Source of the DNA: Pseudomonas abietaniphila
Lineage (GTDB): Bacteria; Pseudomonadota; Gammaproteobacteria; Pseudomonadales; Pseudomonadaceae
NCBI RefSeq assembly: GCF_039697315.1
Contig: NZ_CP155619.1
Span: 310,001-374,000, forward strand
Length of the DNA: 64,000 nucleotides
Direction of reading: 5' to 3'
The position numbers were made by a program, and so were the translations under genes. Below the pieces are notes generated by a model. It was not told the DNA's origin, searched no databases, and saw nothing but the letters and a program-made list of their open reading frames with translations. Below, piece by piece: positions 55,094 through 64,000 of the stretch (positions are counted from its first letter, which is position 1; every line of letters begins with the position of its first letter).

Positions 55094-56110
55094 TCAATTG
55101 ACCTCGCCGATGCGTGGGTCGATCAGGCGGTACACCAGATCGATCGCCATGTTCAGCAGTACATAAATGAAGGACACCAGAATCGCGAAGCCCATGACCG
55201 CCGGGAAATCAAGCGACTGGATCGACTTGACCACGTAAGCGCCCATGCCGGGCCAGGCGAACACGGTTTCGGTGAGGACCGCGCCATAGAGCAGATCGCC
55301 CAGGGTCAGGCCCAGCACGGTCACCGATGGAATTAAGGCGTTGGGCAGCGCATGGCGCAGGATCACCGCCCACTTCGACAACCCATAGGCCCGCGCTGTA
55401 CGGATGTAGTCCTCACCCAGTTGATCGAGCATCGCCGAGCGAATCTGTCGCGCGACCACCCCCAGGTTGACGAAGCCCAACGTGATCGCAGGCAGGATCA
55501 GGTGCTGGACGGCGTTGAAAAACAGACCGCTATCCCCCCCCAGCAAGGTGTCGATCAGGTAAAACCCGGTCACCGTCGGCGGCGGATCAAGGCCTTCATC
55601 AATCCGTCCGCTGCCCGGCAGCCAGTTCAAATGTCCGTAGAACAGCACGATCAGCCCCAGTCCGAGCCAGAACGCCGGAGTGGAAATCCCGGTGACCGCC
55701 AGGGTTCGCGCCACCTGATCGATAAACCGGTTGTGGTAGACCGCCGACAATACGCCCAGCGGTACTCCCACCAGAATCGACAGAGTCAGCGCCGCCAGCG
55801 CCAGCTCGAGGGTCGCCGGGAAGAACGCTTGCAAGTCTTCCAGCACCGGACGGTGGGTGCGAATCGACGTGCCCAGGTCGCCATGCAACAGGTCGAGCAT
55901 GTAGCGGCCGTATTGGTGATACAGCGGCAGGTCCAGCCCCAGTTGATGGCGAATGTTCTCGACAATCGCGTCGGTGGCGCGGTCTCCCGCGATCAGCCGT
56001 GCGGGATCACCCGGAATCAGATGGGAGATGGAAAAAGTAATCAGGGAAACGCCGAACACCACCAGCAACAGGCCGCCCAGACGTTTACGCAAAATATTCA
56101 GGAAGGCCAT
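55094..56110 (-). CDS. ddpB: dipeptide importer permease, DdpB/DppB type
   Basis: The 338-residue permease has six predicted helices and an EAA loop (TARAYGLSKWAVILRHALPN). The N-terminus MAFLNILRKRLGGLLLVVF and the GDPARLI segment are typical of DppB-type proteins. It heads the permease/ATPase block after a REP hairpin that separates it from the binding-protein gene. Confidence 0.88.
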   Translation of the reverse strand: MAFLNILRKRLGGLLLVVFGVSLITFSISHLIPGDPARLIAGDRATDAIVENIRHQLGLDLPLYHQYGRYMLDLLHGDLGTSIRTHRPVLEDLQAFFPATLELALAALTLSILVGVPLGVLSAVYHNRFIDQVARTLAVTGISTPAFWLGLGLIVLFYGHLNWLPGSGRIDEGLDPPPTVTGFYLIDTLLGGDSGLFFNAVQHLILPAITLGFVNLGVVARQIRSAMLDQLGEDYIRTARAYGLSKWAVILRHALPNALIPSVTVLGLTLGDLLYGAVLTETVFAWPGMGAYVVKSIQSLDFPAVMGFAILVSFIYVLLNMAIDLVYRLIDPRIGEVN

Positions 56111-56183
56111 CAGGCACCTCGGTCACGCATTCAATCGACAACGCGAAACAGATCGCGGACACAGCCCCGTCACGCCCTTCCCC

Positions 56184-56272
56184 GTGGGAGCGAATTCATT
56201 CGCGATGCGATCCATCCGCCGACACGTCTGCGGCGGATGTACTGGCCCTCGCGAATGAATTCGCTCCCACAG
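56184..56272. repeat. paired REP hairpin, GAATTCATTCGCGA family (copy 5), inside the ddp operon
   Basis: CGTGGGAGCGAATTCATTCG pairs with CGAATGAATTCGCTCCCACA. It lies between ddpA and ddpB, the one GAATTC-type copy inside an operon. Such hairpins can protect the upstream message and lower read-through. Confidence 0.85.
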
Positions 56273-56348
56273 TGAAGCGTTGCGTGTGACACAGACCGAT
56301 CACTCTCAATCCATGGCCTTGTGCAAGGCCATGAATGACGACAACGGC

Positions 56349-57917
56349 TTACTTGGTGATCGTGCCGATGTTGAACACTTGTTCCAGCATCGGGTTGAAC
56401 ACGTAGCCCTTGACCTTCTCGCTCATCGGCAAGGTGTAGGCCTTCTGGTACAGATAGGCGTAAACGCTGTCGTTGAGCACGATCTTCTGCGCCTGCTGGT
56501 ACAGCTCGGTGCGCTTGGCCATGTCGTTGGTGGTCGCCGACTCGCGGATCAGCTTGTCCACCGCCGGGTTGTCGTAGAACGAACGGTTACCCGCCAGCCC
56601 TTTCAGCTTCGAATCGAAGAAGAAGTTCATGAACATGTAGGGGTCGGCGAAGTCCGGGCTCCAGGAGCCGATGGCGACATCGAAGTCCCCTGTGCCCAGA
56701 CGCTCACGCATGCTCGCGTTGGCCAGCTTCTCCATTTTCAGGTTCACGCCCAGCGACTGCAGACCGGCTTGCAACGTCAGGCCGATAGGCTCCCAGTTCG
56801 GGTCCTTGTCGGAGTACATGAAGGTCAGGTTGCTGATCTTCGGCGAGACTTTGGCCAGGTCTTCTTTCGCCTTGGTCATGTCCTGTTTGAACGCAGGCTG
56901 CTTCTCGTCGTACGCCCACATGCCCTGAGGGATCGGACCGTTCAGTGGCTTGGCCTTGCCTTTGAGAATGCCGTTGATGATGCCGTCATAATCGAGCGAC
57001 TCGACGATGGCGCGACGTGCATCAGGGTTGTTCATCGGCGCTTTCTGGGTGTTCAGGTAGAGCAAGGTGACACGCAGCGAAGGGTAATCGCCGACCACGA
57101 TGCCGGACTTCTTCGCCAGGGCTTCGAGCTGGTCTTCTGGCATGTCCTCAATGATGTCCAGATCACCGTGCTCCAGTTGCAGACGACGCACCGACGCTTC
57201 ACCGATGATTTTGACCACGACCTTTTTCAGGGTCGGCTTGGGGCCGGCGTAATAGCTGTTCTGCTCCATGGTGAGGGTCTGGCCCTTCTGCCAGTTGACC
57301 AGCTTGAACGCACCGGAACCGGCGGTGTGGTTCGACAGGTAAGCCTCGGCGCCTTCGCTTTTCTTGGCAACATCCGGGTTGATGATCGCCGCGCCGTTGT
57401 GCGCCAACGTCGAGAGAAACGGCGCATACGGCGCTTTCAGCGTGAATTTCACCGTGAGCGGATCGACCACCGTCACCGTCATGTCGTCCGGAAATGCACC
57501 GGACGGCCCTTGCTTGAGCTTCATCACCCGATCAAACGAAAACTTCACCGCCTCGGCATTCACTTCAGCGCCGTCATCGAACTTGTTGCCGGGCTTTAGC
57601 TTGAATTCCCAGGTCAGGTTGTCCGCCGAGGTCGACCAGCTGCTGGCCAGCTCACCCATGACTTCGGTGCTGCCTTTGCCATTCTCGACCTTATACGTCA
57701 CCAGCCGCTGATACGCCGGGTAGGTCACGGTCCAGTCATTGTTGTCGATGGTCACGGCCGGGTCGAGGGTCTGCGGATCGGACGGTTTGCCGATCATCAG
57801 GGTGTCCTGGGGCACGGCTGCGCTGGCCGATTGCCAGGCACCCAGGCCCATGGCGGTGCAGAGGACTGCCATCGCCAGCGTGCGTGGGAGGGCGAGTGAG
57901 GTAACGATTGATTTCAT
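56349..57917 (-). CDS. ddpA: periplasmic dipeptide-binding protein, DdpA/DppA type
   Basis: The 522-residue family-5 solute-binding protein has a signal peptide (about 1-33, ending ASA) and the family segment VTYPAYQRLVTY, with SFDRVMKLK further on. It supplies the DdpBCDF importer, probably with D-Ala-D-Ala or related peptides from cell-wall turnover, judged by the DdpX neighbour. A 184-bp gap separates it from ddpX, with no visible promoter. Confidence 0.85.
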   Translation of the reverse strand: MKSIVTSLALPRTLAMAVLCTAMGLGAWQSASAAVPQDTLMIGKPSDPQTLDPAVTIDNNDWTVTYPAYQRLVTYKVENGKGSTEVMGELASSWSTSADNLTWEFKLKPGNKFDDGAEVNAEAVKFSFDRVMKLKQGPSGAFPDDMTVTVVDPLTVKFTLKAPYAPFLSTLAHNGAAIINPDVAKKSEGAEAYLSNHTAGSGAFKLVNWQKGQTLTMEQNSYYAGPKPTLKKVVVKIIGEASVRRLQLEHGDLDIIEDMPEDQLEALAKKSGIVVGDYPSLRVTLLYLNTQKAPMNNPDARRAIVESLDYDGIINGILKGKAKPLNGPIPQGMWAYDEKQPAFKQDMTKAKEDLAKVSPKISNLTFMYSDKDPNWEPIGLTLQAGLQSLGVNLKMEKLANASMRERLGTGDFDVAIGSWSPDFADPYMFMNFFFDSKLKGLAGNRSFYDNPAVDKLIRESATTNDMAKRTELYQQAQKIVLNDSVYAYLYQKAYTLPMSEKVKGYVFNPMLEQVFNIGTITK

Positions 57918-58101
57918 GCCGGTTCCTTGATCGTTCGATGTGTGGAAGTTCGTCAGGTTTGTTGTTGGAGCTATACCGGGCAGTTAAAGCTCGAAGCCTT
58001 GCGGGCTACGACATGGCGCGCCCTGCTCTTTTCAAGTCAGGTCGGTGCCAGATTCAGCCGGGATTCATGGTCGTCCCGGTCAGGTGTCACAGGTGTCTCG
58101 G

Positions 58102-58656
58102 TCAGTGGGTCGGGCGAATCGATCCGTCGTCGATCAGCGGATAATCGTCAGCGCCCGGCAGCTCGTAGTGCCACCACTCGCTGTCGATGTAGGTGAATCC
58201 GGCCGCCAGCATGATCCCCAGCAGCAACAGGCGATTACGCTGCACGTCGGCGGGCAGATCGGAGAAGAACTGGTGGGAGTGCTCGCGCATGTCATCGAAG
58301 CCGGTGCCCATGTCCAGCGGCTTCCCCGTGGCATCGATCAGCGTCAAATCGACCGCCACGCCCCGGGAATGATGCGAACCGAGGCTCGGATCACGCACGT
58401 ATTCGGGGTTGGGCAGCGCTTCCCAGAGCAGGTATTGCGCGTACGGCGGACGATAGGCATCGAAGATGCGCAGGGTCAGCCCGGCTTGGCGCGCCAGTCG
58501 GCTGGCCTTGCGCAGGCAGGCTTCGGCGTCGCGATGCAACAGGCAGCGCGGATCCTGATAAATCTGCTTGCCGGCCAGGTTGTCGACGCCGGCATAGATC
58601 AGGTCGACTTCGACCTGCAGCGCCTGGGCATCGACTTCGACGAGGGGGCTATTCAC
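58102..58656 (-). CDS. ddpX: D-alanyl-D-alanine dipeptidase DdpX/VanX type
   Basis: The 184-residue zinc dipeptidase has the VanX/DdpX motif S-x-H-x2-G-x-A-x-D in SHHSRGVAVD (zinc His and Asp) and the catalytic Glu and His in SEWWHYELPG near the end. It splits D-Ala-D-Ala. It has no signal peptide, so it acts in the cytoplasm on imported dipeptide and supplies D-alanine as carbon and nitrogen source. The start is GTG. Gene order with the downstream importer equals ddpXABCDF of E. coli. A resistance role (VanX) is unlikely without vanH/vanA. Confidence 0.9.
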   Translation of the reverse strand: MNSPLVEVDAQALQVEVDLIYAGVDNLAGKQIYQDPRCLLHRDAEACLRKASRLARQAGLTLRIFDAYRPPYAQYLLWEALPNPEYVRDPSLGSHHSRGVAVDLTLIDATGKPLDMGTGFDDMREHSHQFFSDLPADVQRNRLLLLGIMLAAGFTYIDSEWWHYELPGADDYPLIDDGSIRPTH

Positions 58657-58726
58657 GTAAACACTCTCCAGATCAGCTCATACGGTTCATCACGCCCACG
58701 GCGCTTTTTTCAATCACGCAGTCGGG

Positions 58727-59578
58727 CTATTCGAACTGCCCGAACAGTTGTTGCAGTTCCCGGTTCTTCGCCAGGCGCTGATCGAGCCGGTCGCCGTACT
58801 TCTCGGCCACCGCCGACACCATCAGGTTGAACAGGCAGGTCAGCGGCGCCAGCGAGTCCCAGAACTGGCCGACATCGGAGTTCAGTTGCAGCAGATCGGT
58901 CGGGTAATCCCGCGCCCATGGGCAATGGAAATCCGTGATGAATGCCAGCGCCAAACCCTGCTGGTGCGCGACCTCGCAGAAGGTTCGGGCGACCGCCGAG
59001 TAGGTGCGAAAGTCAGCGATCACTGCGTAAGGATTTTCGAACTGCGAGTTCAACGACTCCGCGTAAGTGCCGGACAAACCGTCGACGTAATAGACCTTGG
59101 GCCGGATGTATTCGAGGTGCGAAAAAAAGGCATTGAGAATCCCGCGTGTGGTCTGAATACCGACAATGAACACCGCATCGGCGCTGTACAGCCGCTCGAC
59201 GATGCGCGCAAAAGTGTCGCTGCGGGCCAGGGCATAGACGCGCTGAATGGCTTCCAGCTCCCGGTTCATCGAGCGCTCCAGGGCATCACCGTGAGTGCTT
59301 TCTTCGCGAAAGGCCCCCAGACGGTCAGTGATCACCCACGTGCTGGCGCTGTCGCCGCGCAGGCTCTGTTTGACGTCGTCAATATTGCGAAAACCCAGTG
59401 AGCGCAGGAACCGGCCCACCGAAATCCCGGTGGTGCCCGTTTGCTGGGCGATGCTGTCGGCGGTCTCGAACGGCAGCTTCTGGGGGTTGGCCAACAGGTA
59501 CCCGGCGATACGTTTGCCGGTCGGCGTCAGGTCGCTGAACCGCTGCTCCAACGTCTCGAGGAAAGGACTCTTGGCCAT
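58727..59578 (-). CDS. RpiR-family regulator of the ddp operon
   Basis: The 283-residue protein has an N-terminal RpiR helix-turn-helix (about 1-78, with SIAQQTGTTGISVGRFLRSL) and a C-terminal SIS sugar-isomerase-like domain (about 110-260) that binds phosphosugars or amino-sugar derivatives. I choose the ATG at 59578 because AGGA precedes it at good distance. It is the first gene upstream of ddpX in the same direction. Control by a cell-wall-derived ligand would fit, for example a muropeptide sugar. A perfect palindrome 69 bp upstream suggests autoregulation. Confidence 0.85.
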   Translation of the reverse strand: MAKSPFLETLEQRFSDLTPTGKRIAGYLLANPQKLPFETADSIAQQTGTTGISVGRFLRSLGFRNIDDVKQSLRGDSASTWVITDRLGAFREESTHGDALERSMNRELEAIQRVYALARSDTFARIVERLYSADAVFIVGIQTTRGILNAFFSHLEYIRPKVYYVDGLSGTYAESLNSQFENPYAVIADFRTYSAVARTFCEVAHQQGLALAFITDFHCPWARDYPTDLLQLNSDVGQFWDSLAPLTCLFNLMVSAVAEKYGDRLDQRLAKNRELQQLFGQFE

Positions 59579-59646
59579 GAACATCCTGCTTGAAACCGGC
59601 ATTGAGAACAGCCGAAAAATGTTATCAGGAAGTCATTTTTCGACAA

Positions 59647-59666
59647 GATGTTATCAACATAACATC
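59647..59666. promoter_or_regulatory. perfect palindrome before the RpiR gene
   Basis: GATGTTAT-CAAC-ATAACATC has 8-bp perfect arms. A related half-site AATGTTATC occurs at 59618-59626. It is the expected kind of operator for the adjacent RpiR regulator, which would repress itself and the ddp genes downstream. Confidence 0.55.
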
Positions 59667-59790
59667 GGTTTTCGAGGTGGCACAATGATTTTTTTCAGGA
59701 GATTTCGGAAGGGATTTTTTGTGTTTCAGGGTGGTGCGGGCGGGACGCTAAATGCGCTTTTTATGGGCAAAAAACATCCCTGGAACGCTC

Positions 59791-59933
59791 TCCTGTAGGA
59801 GCGTGGCTTGTCCCGCGATCGGCGACGGAGTCGTCGTAAACCCTCACACGCACTCGTATCTCGAACGCCGCGTTTACCGAAGCCACGGCCGGTTCCCGGC
59901 CGATCGCGGGACGAGCCACGCTCCTACAGGAGA
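59791..59933. repeat. paired REP hairpin, TCCCGCGATCG family
   Basis: CTCCTGTAGGAGCGTGGCTT pairs with AGCCACGCTCCTACAGGAG about 120 bp on, with inner TCCCGCGATCGG / CCGATCGCGGGA arms. It lies directly after the poxB stop and fills much of the 362-bp gap to the RpiR gene. Confidence 0.87.
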
Positions 59934-59940
59934 ATGGCGC

Positions 59941-61662
59941 TTACCGGAAATTGGTCTTGACCAGTTCCAACACCTGATCCGCCTTGCCATTCATGACGGC
60001 CTTGAGCATGAACAGGCTGAAGCCCTTGGCCTGGGCCAGCTTGATCTTCGGCGGCAGACCCAATTCCTGCTTGGCCGTAACCACATCCACCAGCACGGGC
60101 CCCGGATGCTCGAAGGCTTTTTTCAGGGCGTTGGGGAGATCCGCCGAGTCTTCGACACGAATCCCCAGAATGCCCGAGCCGATGGCGATGTTGGCGAAAC
60201 TGGTGCTGTGCAGATCGGTGTCGTGCGGCACGTAACCGCTGGCCTGCATCTCCATGGCGACGAAACCCAGCGAGCTGTTGTTGAACACCACCATCTTGAT
60301 CGGCAGGTTGAGCTGACGAATGCTCAGCAAGTCCCCCATCAGCATCGACAGGCCGCCATCACCGCACAACGCCACCACCTGGCGCTGCGGGTGCGCGGCT
60401 TTCGCGCCCAGCGCCTGCGGCATGGCGTTGGCCATCGAGCCGTGGTTGAACGAACCCAACAATGAACGCTGGCCGTTCATGGTCAGGTAGCGCGCTGCCC
60501 ACAGCGTCGGTGTGCCGACATCGACGGTGAAGATCGCATCCGGGTCGGCGTAGGCATCAACCATGCGCGTCAGGTACTGCGGATGAATGGGCTCACCGTG
60601 GCCCGACGGCGTGGCCAGCTCGTCCAGTTCCTCCCGGGCCTTGGCGTAATGATCCAGCGCCTTGTCCAGGAACTTGCGGTCCGTGTGCGTCTTGAGCCGT
60701 GGCAGCAGCGCAACGATGGTTTCGGCAATGCCGCCCGCCAACCCCAGCGTCAGCGGCACGCGTCGTCCCAGCGCTGCGGGATCAATGTCGATCTGAATGA
60801 TGTTGGCTTTTTCCGGGTAGAAATTGCGGTACGGAAAGCTGCTGCCCAGGACGACCAGCGTGTCGCAGGACATCATCGCGTGGTAGCCAGAGCTGAAGCC
60901 GATCAGACCGGTCATGCCGACATCGAAGGGGTTGGCGTACTCGATGTACTGCTTGCCTCGCAACGCATGGACGACAGGGGCCGACAGTTTTTCCGCCAGC
61001 GCCACGACCTGATCGTGAGCATTGGCGCACCCGGCACCGGCGAGAATGGTCACGGCTTTTGATTGATCGAGGAGGTCCACCAAGCGTTGCAGGTCGTGCT
61101 CGGTCGGGATGACATGCGGCGGAGTGTGATCGACCCATGCCGGTTTGGCGTCCGGCGCCGCGCTCAGGGCGACGTCGCCCGGAATCACGATCACCGCAAC
61201 GCCACGCTGGCTGATCGCCGCCCGCATCGCGCGTTCCAGCACACGGGGAAACTGCTCGGCGCTGCTGACGGCTTCGACGAAATGGCTGCACTCCTTGAAC
61301 ACATCCGTCGGATGGGTTTCCTGAAAGTAGTTCAGCCCGATCTCCGACGACGGGATCTGCGCGGCAATGGCCAGCACCGGGACGCGGCTGCGATGGCAGT
61401 CATAAAGGCCGTTGATCAAGTGCAGATTGCCCGGACCACAGCTCCCGGCACACACCGCCAGCTTGCCGGTGGACGCCGCCTCGGCGCCGGCCGCAAACGC
61501 AGCGACCTCCTCGTGGCGGGTGTGCATCCACTTGATCTTGCCCAAACGCTCCAGGCTGTCAGTCAGGCCGTTCAGGCTGTCGCCACTGACGCCCCAGATT
61601 TTCGAGACGCCTGCAGCGGCGAGGGTTTGCGCGAGGTAGTCGGCGATGGTTCTGCTGGACAT
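59941..61662 (-). CDS. poxB: pyruvate oxidase (ubiquinone) PoxB
   Basis: The 573-residue enzyme has three TPP-enzyme domains: the N-terminal pyrimidine-binding domain with catalytic Glu in [12 protein letters not shown], a middle FAD-binding domain, and the pyrophosphate domain with [11 protein letters not shown]...NN (core [15 protein letters not shown]). It oxidises pyruvate to acetate and CO2 and gives electrons to ubiquinone at the membrane. The E. coli enzyme has 572 residues. The ATG at 61662 ([15 protein letters not shown]) gives the family start; the longer frame is rejected. REP elements flank both ends. Confidence 0.92.
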   Translation of the reverse strand: MSSRTIADYLAQTLAAAGVSKIWGVSGDSLNGLTDSLERLGKIKWMHTRHEEVAAFAAGAEAASTGKLAVCAGSCGPGNLHLINGLYDCHRSRVPVLAIAAQIPSSEIGLNYFQETHPTDVFKECSHFVEAVSSAEQFPRVLERAMRAAISQRGVAVIVIPGDVALSAAPDAKPAWVDHTPPHVIPTEHDLQRLVDLLDQSKAVTILAGAGCANAHDQVVALAEKLSAPVVHALRGKQYIEYANPFDVGMTGLIGFSSGYHAMMSCDTLVVLGSSFPYRNFYPEKANIIQIDIDPAALGRRVPLTLGLAGGIAETIVALLPRLKTHTDRKFLDKALDHYAKAREELDELATPSGHGEPIHPQYLTRMVDAYADPDAIFTVDVGTPTLWAARYLTMNGQRSLLGSFNHGSMANAMPQALGAKAAHPQRQVVALCGDGGLSMLMGDLLSIRQLNLPIKMVVFNNSSLGFVAMEMQASGYVPHDTDLHSTSFANIAIGSGILGIRVEDSADLPNALKKAFEHPGPVLVDVVTAKQELGLPPKIKLAQAKGFSLFMLKAVMNGKADQVLELVKTNFR

Positions 61663-61905
61663 GGGGCAGGTTCCTTGTCGAGTCAAAGGTACGCACGATG
61701 CCAGTGCCGACATCGCGCGCCGTTTCAAATCGACCTGTAGCACCGGTCACAGTTCAGTGCTTGTCAGGATGTGCGCCTTGTGGACAGCCGGATACGCAAT
61801 GAACTGCACTGGACCTGTGGGAACGGGGGCCGCGTAAGGGCAGCGGCGAAGCCAGAGCACCATTCTCGCGCTCTGCACAACATCTCACGCGCCACACACG
61901 CCCCC

Positions 61906-61995
61906 TGTGTGAGCGAATTCATTCGCGATTGGCCGGTACAGACGAGACATCTCCATCGCCTTCCCCATCTTTCGCGAATGAATTCGCTCCCACAG
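61906..61995. repeat. paired REP hairpin, GAATTCATTCGCGA family (copy 6)
   Basis: TGTGTGAGCGAATTCATTCG pairs with CGAATGAATTCGCTCCCACA. It lies 20 bp after the PBP2 stop, within the 352-bp gap before poxB, which otherwise holds no gene. Confidence 0.87.
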
Positions 61996-62014
61996 GGGTT
62001 CGTTCACGTATTTC

Positions 62015-63949
62015 TCACACCGGAGGCTGCGCCACGGCCTTGCTCGGCGCGGCGATCTGGACTTTCGGGTTCACAGGTGTGGCAGCAGGCGTCGCGTATT
62101 GCTGCTTGAGGTGGCCGTCCTGGTCCAGCAGCCAGGCGTCGAGGATCTGCCGCACGACGGGACCGGCCACGCGACCGCCCGCCTCGCCGTTTTCGATCAT
62201 GACCGCGACGGCGATCTTCGGGTTGGCAGCGGGTGCGAAGCCGACGAACAAGGCATTGTCACGATGGCGCTCCAGCGTCTTGTCGCGGTTGTAGCGCTCG
62301 CCCTGCTTGATCGCCACCACCTGAGCGGTACCACTTTTACCGGCGATGCGGTATTGCGCGCCTTGCGCGGCGGCACGGGCGATGCCGCGCGGGTCGTGCA
62401 TCACCGCTTGCATGCCGTTGTTCACCTGATCCCACTCACGAGGATCGCGCAGGACGATGTTTGGCATCGGGTGCTCGTCGACCGGTGCGACCCCGCCGAT
62501 TTCCTTGGCCAAGTGCGGCCGGTTCCAGACGCCTTTGTTGGCAATCAACGTGGTGGCCTGCGCCAGTTGCAACGGCGTGACCTGCATGTAGCCCTGACCA
62601 ATGCCGAGAATGACGGTCTCGCCCGGGAACCACGCCTGACGTCGGGTGATGCGCTTCCATTCCTTGGACGGCATCAAGCCGGCGGACTCTTCGAACATGT
62701 CCAGCGAGACCTTCTGGCCGATGCCGAACATGGTCAGGTAATCGTGGAGACGATCGATGCCCAGCTTGTGCGCCAAGTCATAGAAATAAGTGTCATTGGA
62801 ACGCATGATCGCAGCGTTCAGGTCCACCCAGCCGTCACCGCTGTGGTTCCAGTTGCGGTATTTGTGATCGAAGTCCGGCAACTGGAAGTAGCCGGGATCG
62901 AACACCCGCGTCGACGGCGTGATGATGCCGCTGTCCAGCCCGGCGATCGCCACCTCCGGTTTGATCGTCGAACCCGGCGCATACAGCCCGCGCAGCACGC
63001 GGTTGAACAGCGGACGGTCGACCGAATCACGCAGCGCCGAGTACTCCTTGAAACTGATACCGGTCACGAAGAGGTTAGGGTCGAAACTGGGTTTGCTGAC
63101 CATCGCCAGCACCTCGCCGGTAGCCGGATCGATGGCGACCACTGAACCGCGACGATCACCCAGCGCTTCCTCTGCCGCTTCCTGCAACTTGATGTCCAGG
63201 CTCAGCATGATGCTTTTGCCGGCTACCGGATCCGTGTGCTTGAGGACGCGCAGGACACGGCCTTGCGCATTGGTCTCCACCTCTTCATAGCCGACGTGAC
63301 CATGGAGTTCGTTCTCATAGAACCGCTCGATGCCGGTCTTGCCGATTGACTGGGTGCCGCGGTATTCGACCTGATCCAGCTGGGTGGCTTCTTTTTCGTT
63401 GATACGCCCGACATAGCCGATGGAGTGCGCAAAATGCTCGGCCAGCGGGTAATGCCGAACGAATTGCGCCTCGACGTCCAGTCCCGGCAGCCGGAACTGG
63501 TTCACCGCCAGCAGCGCGATCTGCTCTTCGGTGAGTTCATACAACAGCGTGACCGGCACGAACCGGTGCGGCGAGTTCTTCATCGCCTTGTCGAAGATGA
63601 TGCGGTCTTCGTCCGGCAGGTTGAGGATCTGCATCAGTGTGTCGATGACCGCGTGCCAGTCCCCTGCCCGTTCACGAGTCATGGTCAGGTTGAAGCTGGG
63701 GCGGTTATCGGCGAGGATCACGCCGTTTCGGTCGTAGATCAGCCCACGTTCCGGCGGAATGGGCAGCACATGCACGCGGTTGTTTTCTGAAATGGTCGAG
63801 TGATAGGCGTATTCAGTGACCTGCAGGAAGTACATCCGGCAAACCAGTGCAACGCTGAGGATGGCCACGAACAAGGCGCAGGCGATCAAGCGTTTGTTGA
63901 CCAGCCGCGTCTCTTTCTCATGGTCCTTGAGGGGTATGGGATCAGGCAT
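62015..63949 (-). CDS. mrdA: penicillin-binding protein 2 (peptidoglycan transpeptidase)
   Basis: The 644-residue protein is a class B PBP: short cytoplasmic start, one membrane helix (about 18-40), a PBP dimerisation domain, and the transpeptidase domain with S-x-x-K in GSTIKPE, S-x-N in MRSNDTYFY and KSGT in AGKSGTAQVV. It crosslinks side-wall peptidoglycan during elongation. The usual Pseudomonas mrdA is followed by rodA, but no rodA lies downstream; a REP hairpin and poxB follow. It is either a second PBP2 or a rearranged locus. Confidence 0.9.
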   Translation of the reverse strand: MPDPIPLKDHEKETRLVNKRLIACALFVAILSVALVCRMYFLQVTEYAYHSTISENNRVHVLPIPPERGLIYDRNGVILADNRPSFNLTMTRERAGDWHAVIDTLMQILNLPDEDRIIFDKAMKNSPHRFVPVTLLYELTEEQIALLAVNQFRLPGLDVEAQFVRHYPLAEHFAHSIGYVGRINEKEATQLDQVEYRGTQSIGKTGIERFYENELHGHVGYEEVETNAQGRVLRVLKHTDPVAGKSIMLSLDIKLQEAAEEALGDRRGSVVAIDPATGEVLAMVSKPSFDPNLFVTGISFKEYSALRDSVDRPLFNRVLRGLYAPGSTIKPEVAIAGLDSGIITPSTRVFDPGYFQLPDFDHKYRNWNHSGDGWVDLNAAIMRSNDTYFYDLAHKLGIDRLHDYLTMFGIGQKVSLDMFEESAGLMPSKEWKRITRRQAWFPGETVILGIGQGYMQVTPLQLAQATTLIANKGVWNRPHLAKEIGGVAPVDEHPMPNIVLRDPREWDQVNNGMQAVMHDPRGIARAAAQGAQYRIAGKSGTAQVVAIKQGERYNRDKTLERHRDNALFVGFAPAANPKIAVAVMIENGEAGGRVAGPVVRQILDAWLLDQDGHLKQQYATPAATPVNPKVQIAAPSKAVAQPPV

Positions 63950-64000
63950 TTCTACAGCTACTCGGTGAAAATGTGAACGGCACAGACAGCGTCCGCTGAA

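Noticed and set aside
58102..58656. VanX-type vancomycin resistance gene
   Set aside because: No vanH or vanA neighbours are present, and the gene leads a peptide-import operon with ddp order, so D-Ala-D-Ala catabolism is the better reading.

Overview
The window reads as a chromosomal segment of a Pseudomonas species (fluorescens/syringae-like). The evidence is high-GC coding with many four-base operon overlaps, several families of paired REP hairpins, a REP-associated tyrosine transposase (RAYT), and loci with familiar Pseudomonas gene order (a ped/exa-type PQQ alcohol oxidation cluster and a complete phn C-P lyase operon). No rRNA, tRNA, prophage, IS element or CRISPR array was seen.

Layout. 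1-2270: mannonate dehydratase gene (uxuA) behind two copies of a 13-bp operator-like palindrome, with a convergent FadR-type GntR regulator. 2642-6409: a chemoreceptor, a LysR regulator and an IclR regulator. 6668-13336: one tight operon encoding a PotABCD-like ABC importer wrapped around a three-subunit flavin/iron-sulfur oxidase of the HcnABC/opine-oxidase type. The substrate is unknown, and the cluster is divergent from the IclR gene. 13359-14502: a gene-free block of REP and large hairpin repeats in four higher-order units. 14622-20060: cation/proton antiporter, hybrid histidine kinase, formate/nitrite-type channel, moaA.

20156-33750: PQQ-dependent alcohol oxidation locus. It holds a hybrid sensor kinase, an iron alcohol dehydrogenase (ErcA-like), a 23-residue PqqA gene, a PQQ alcohol dehydrogenase with the Asp-x-Asp signature of lanthanide-dependent enzymes (PedH-like), relay/accessory periplasmic proteins, cytochrome c550, a divergent ABC/beta-propeller accessory operon, a C-x3-C-W protein and an AgmR/ExaE-like response regulator. 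A motif around TACyTTGGTACTGG lies in front of four of its transcription units. The calcium-type paralogue seen beside pedH in other pseudomonads is absent.

33909-36234: thioredoxin-like protein, RAYT flanked by its repeats, alpha/beta hydrolase. 36464-47073: phnCDEFGHIJKLMNP on the minus strand, headed by four 7-bp Pho-box half-sites at exact 11-bp spacing. 47466-52191: esterase, PctA-like amino-acid chemoreceptor, VOC protein, LysR regulator. 52173-59578: RpiR regulator plus ddpXABCDF-type D-Ala-D-Ala dipeptidase and dipeptide importer, with a perfect palindrome in front of the regulator. 59941-63949: pyruvate oxidase (poxB) and a stand-alone PBP2 gene.

The common theme is scavenging of unusual carbon, nitrogen and phosphorus sources (hexuronates, an unknown amine or opine-like compound, alcohols, phosphonates, D-amino-acid dipeptides), each with its own regulator. 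Most unit boundaries are marked by paired REP hairpins.
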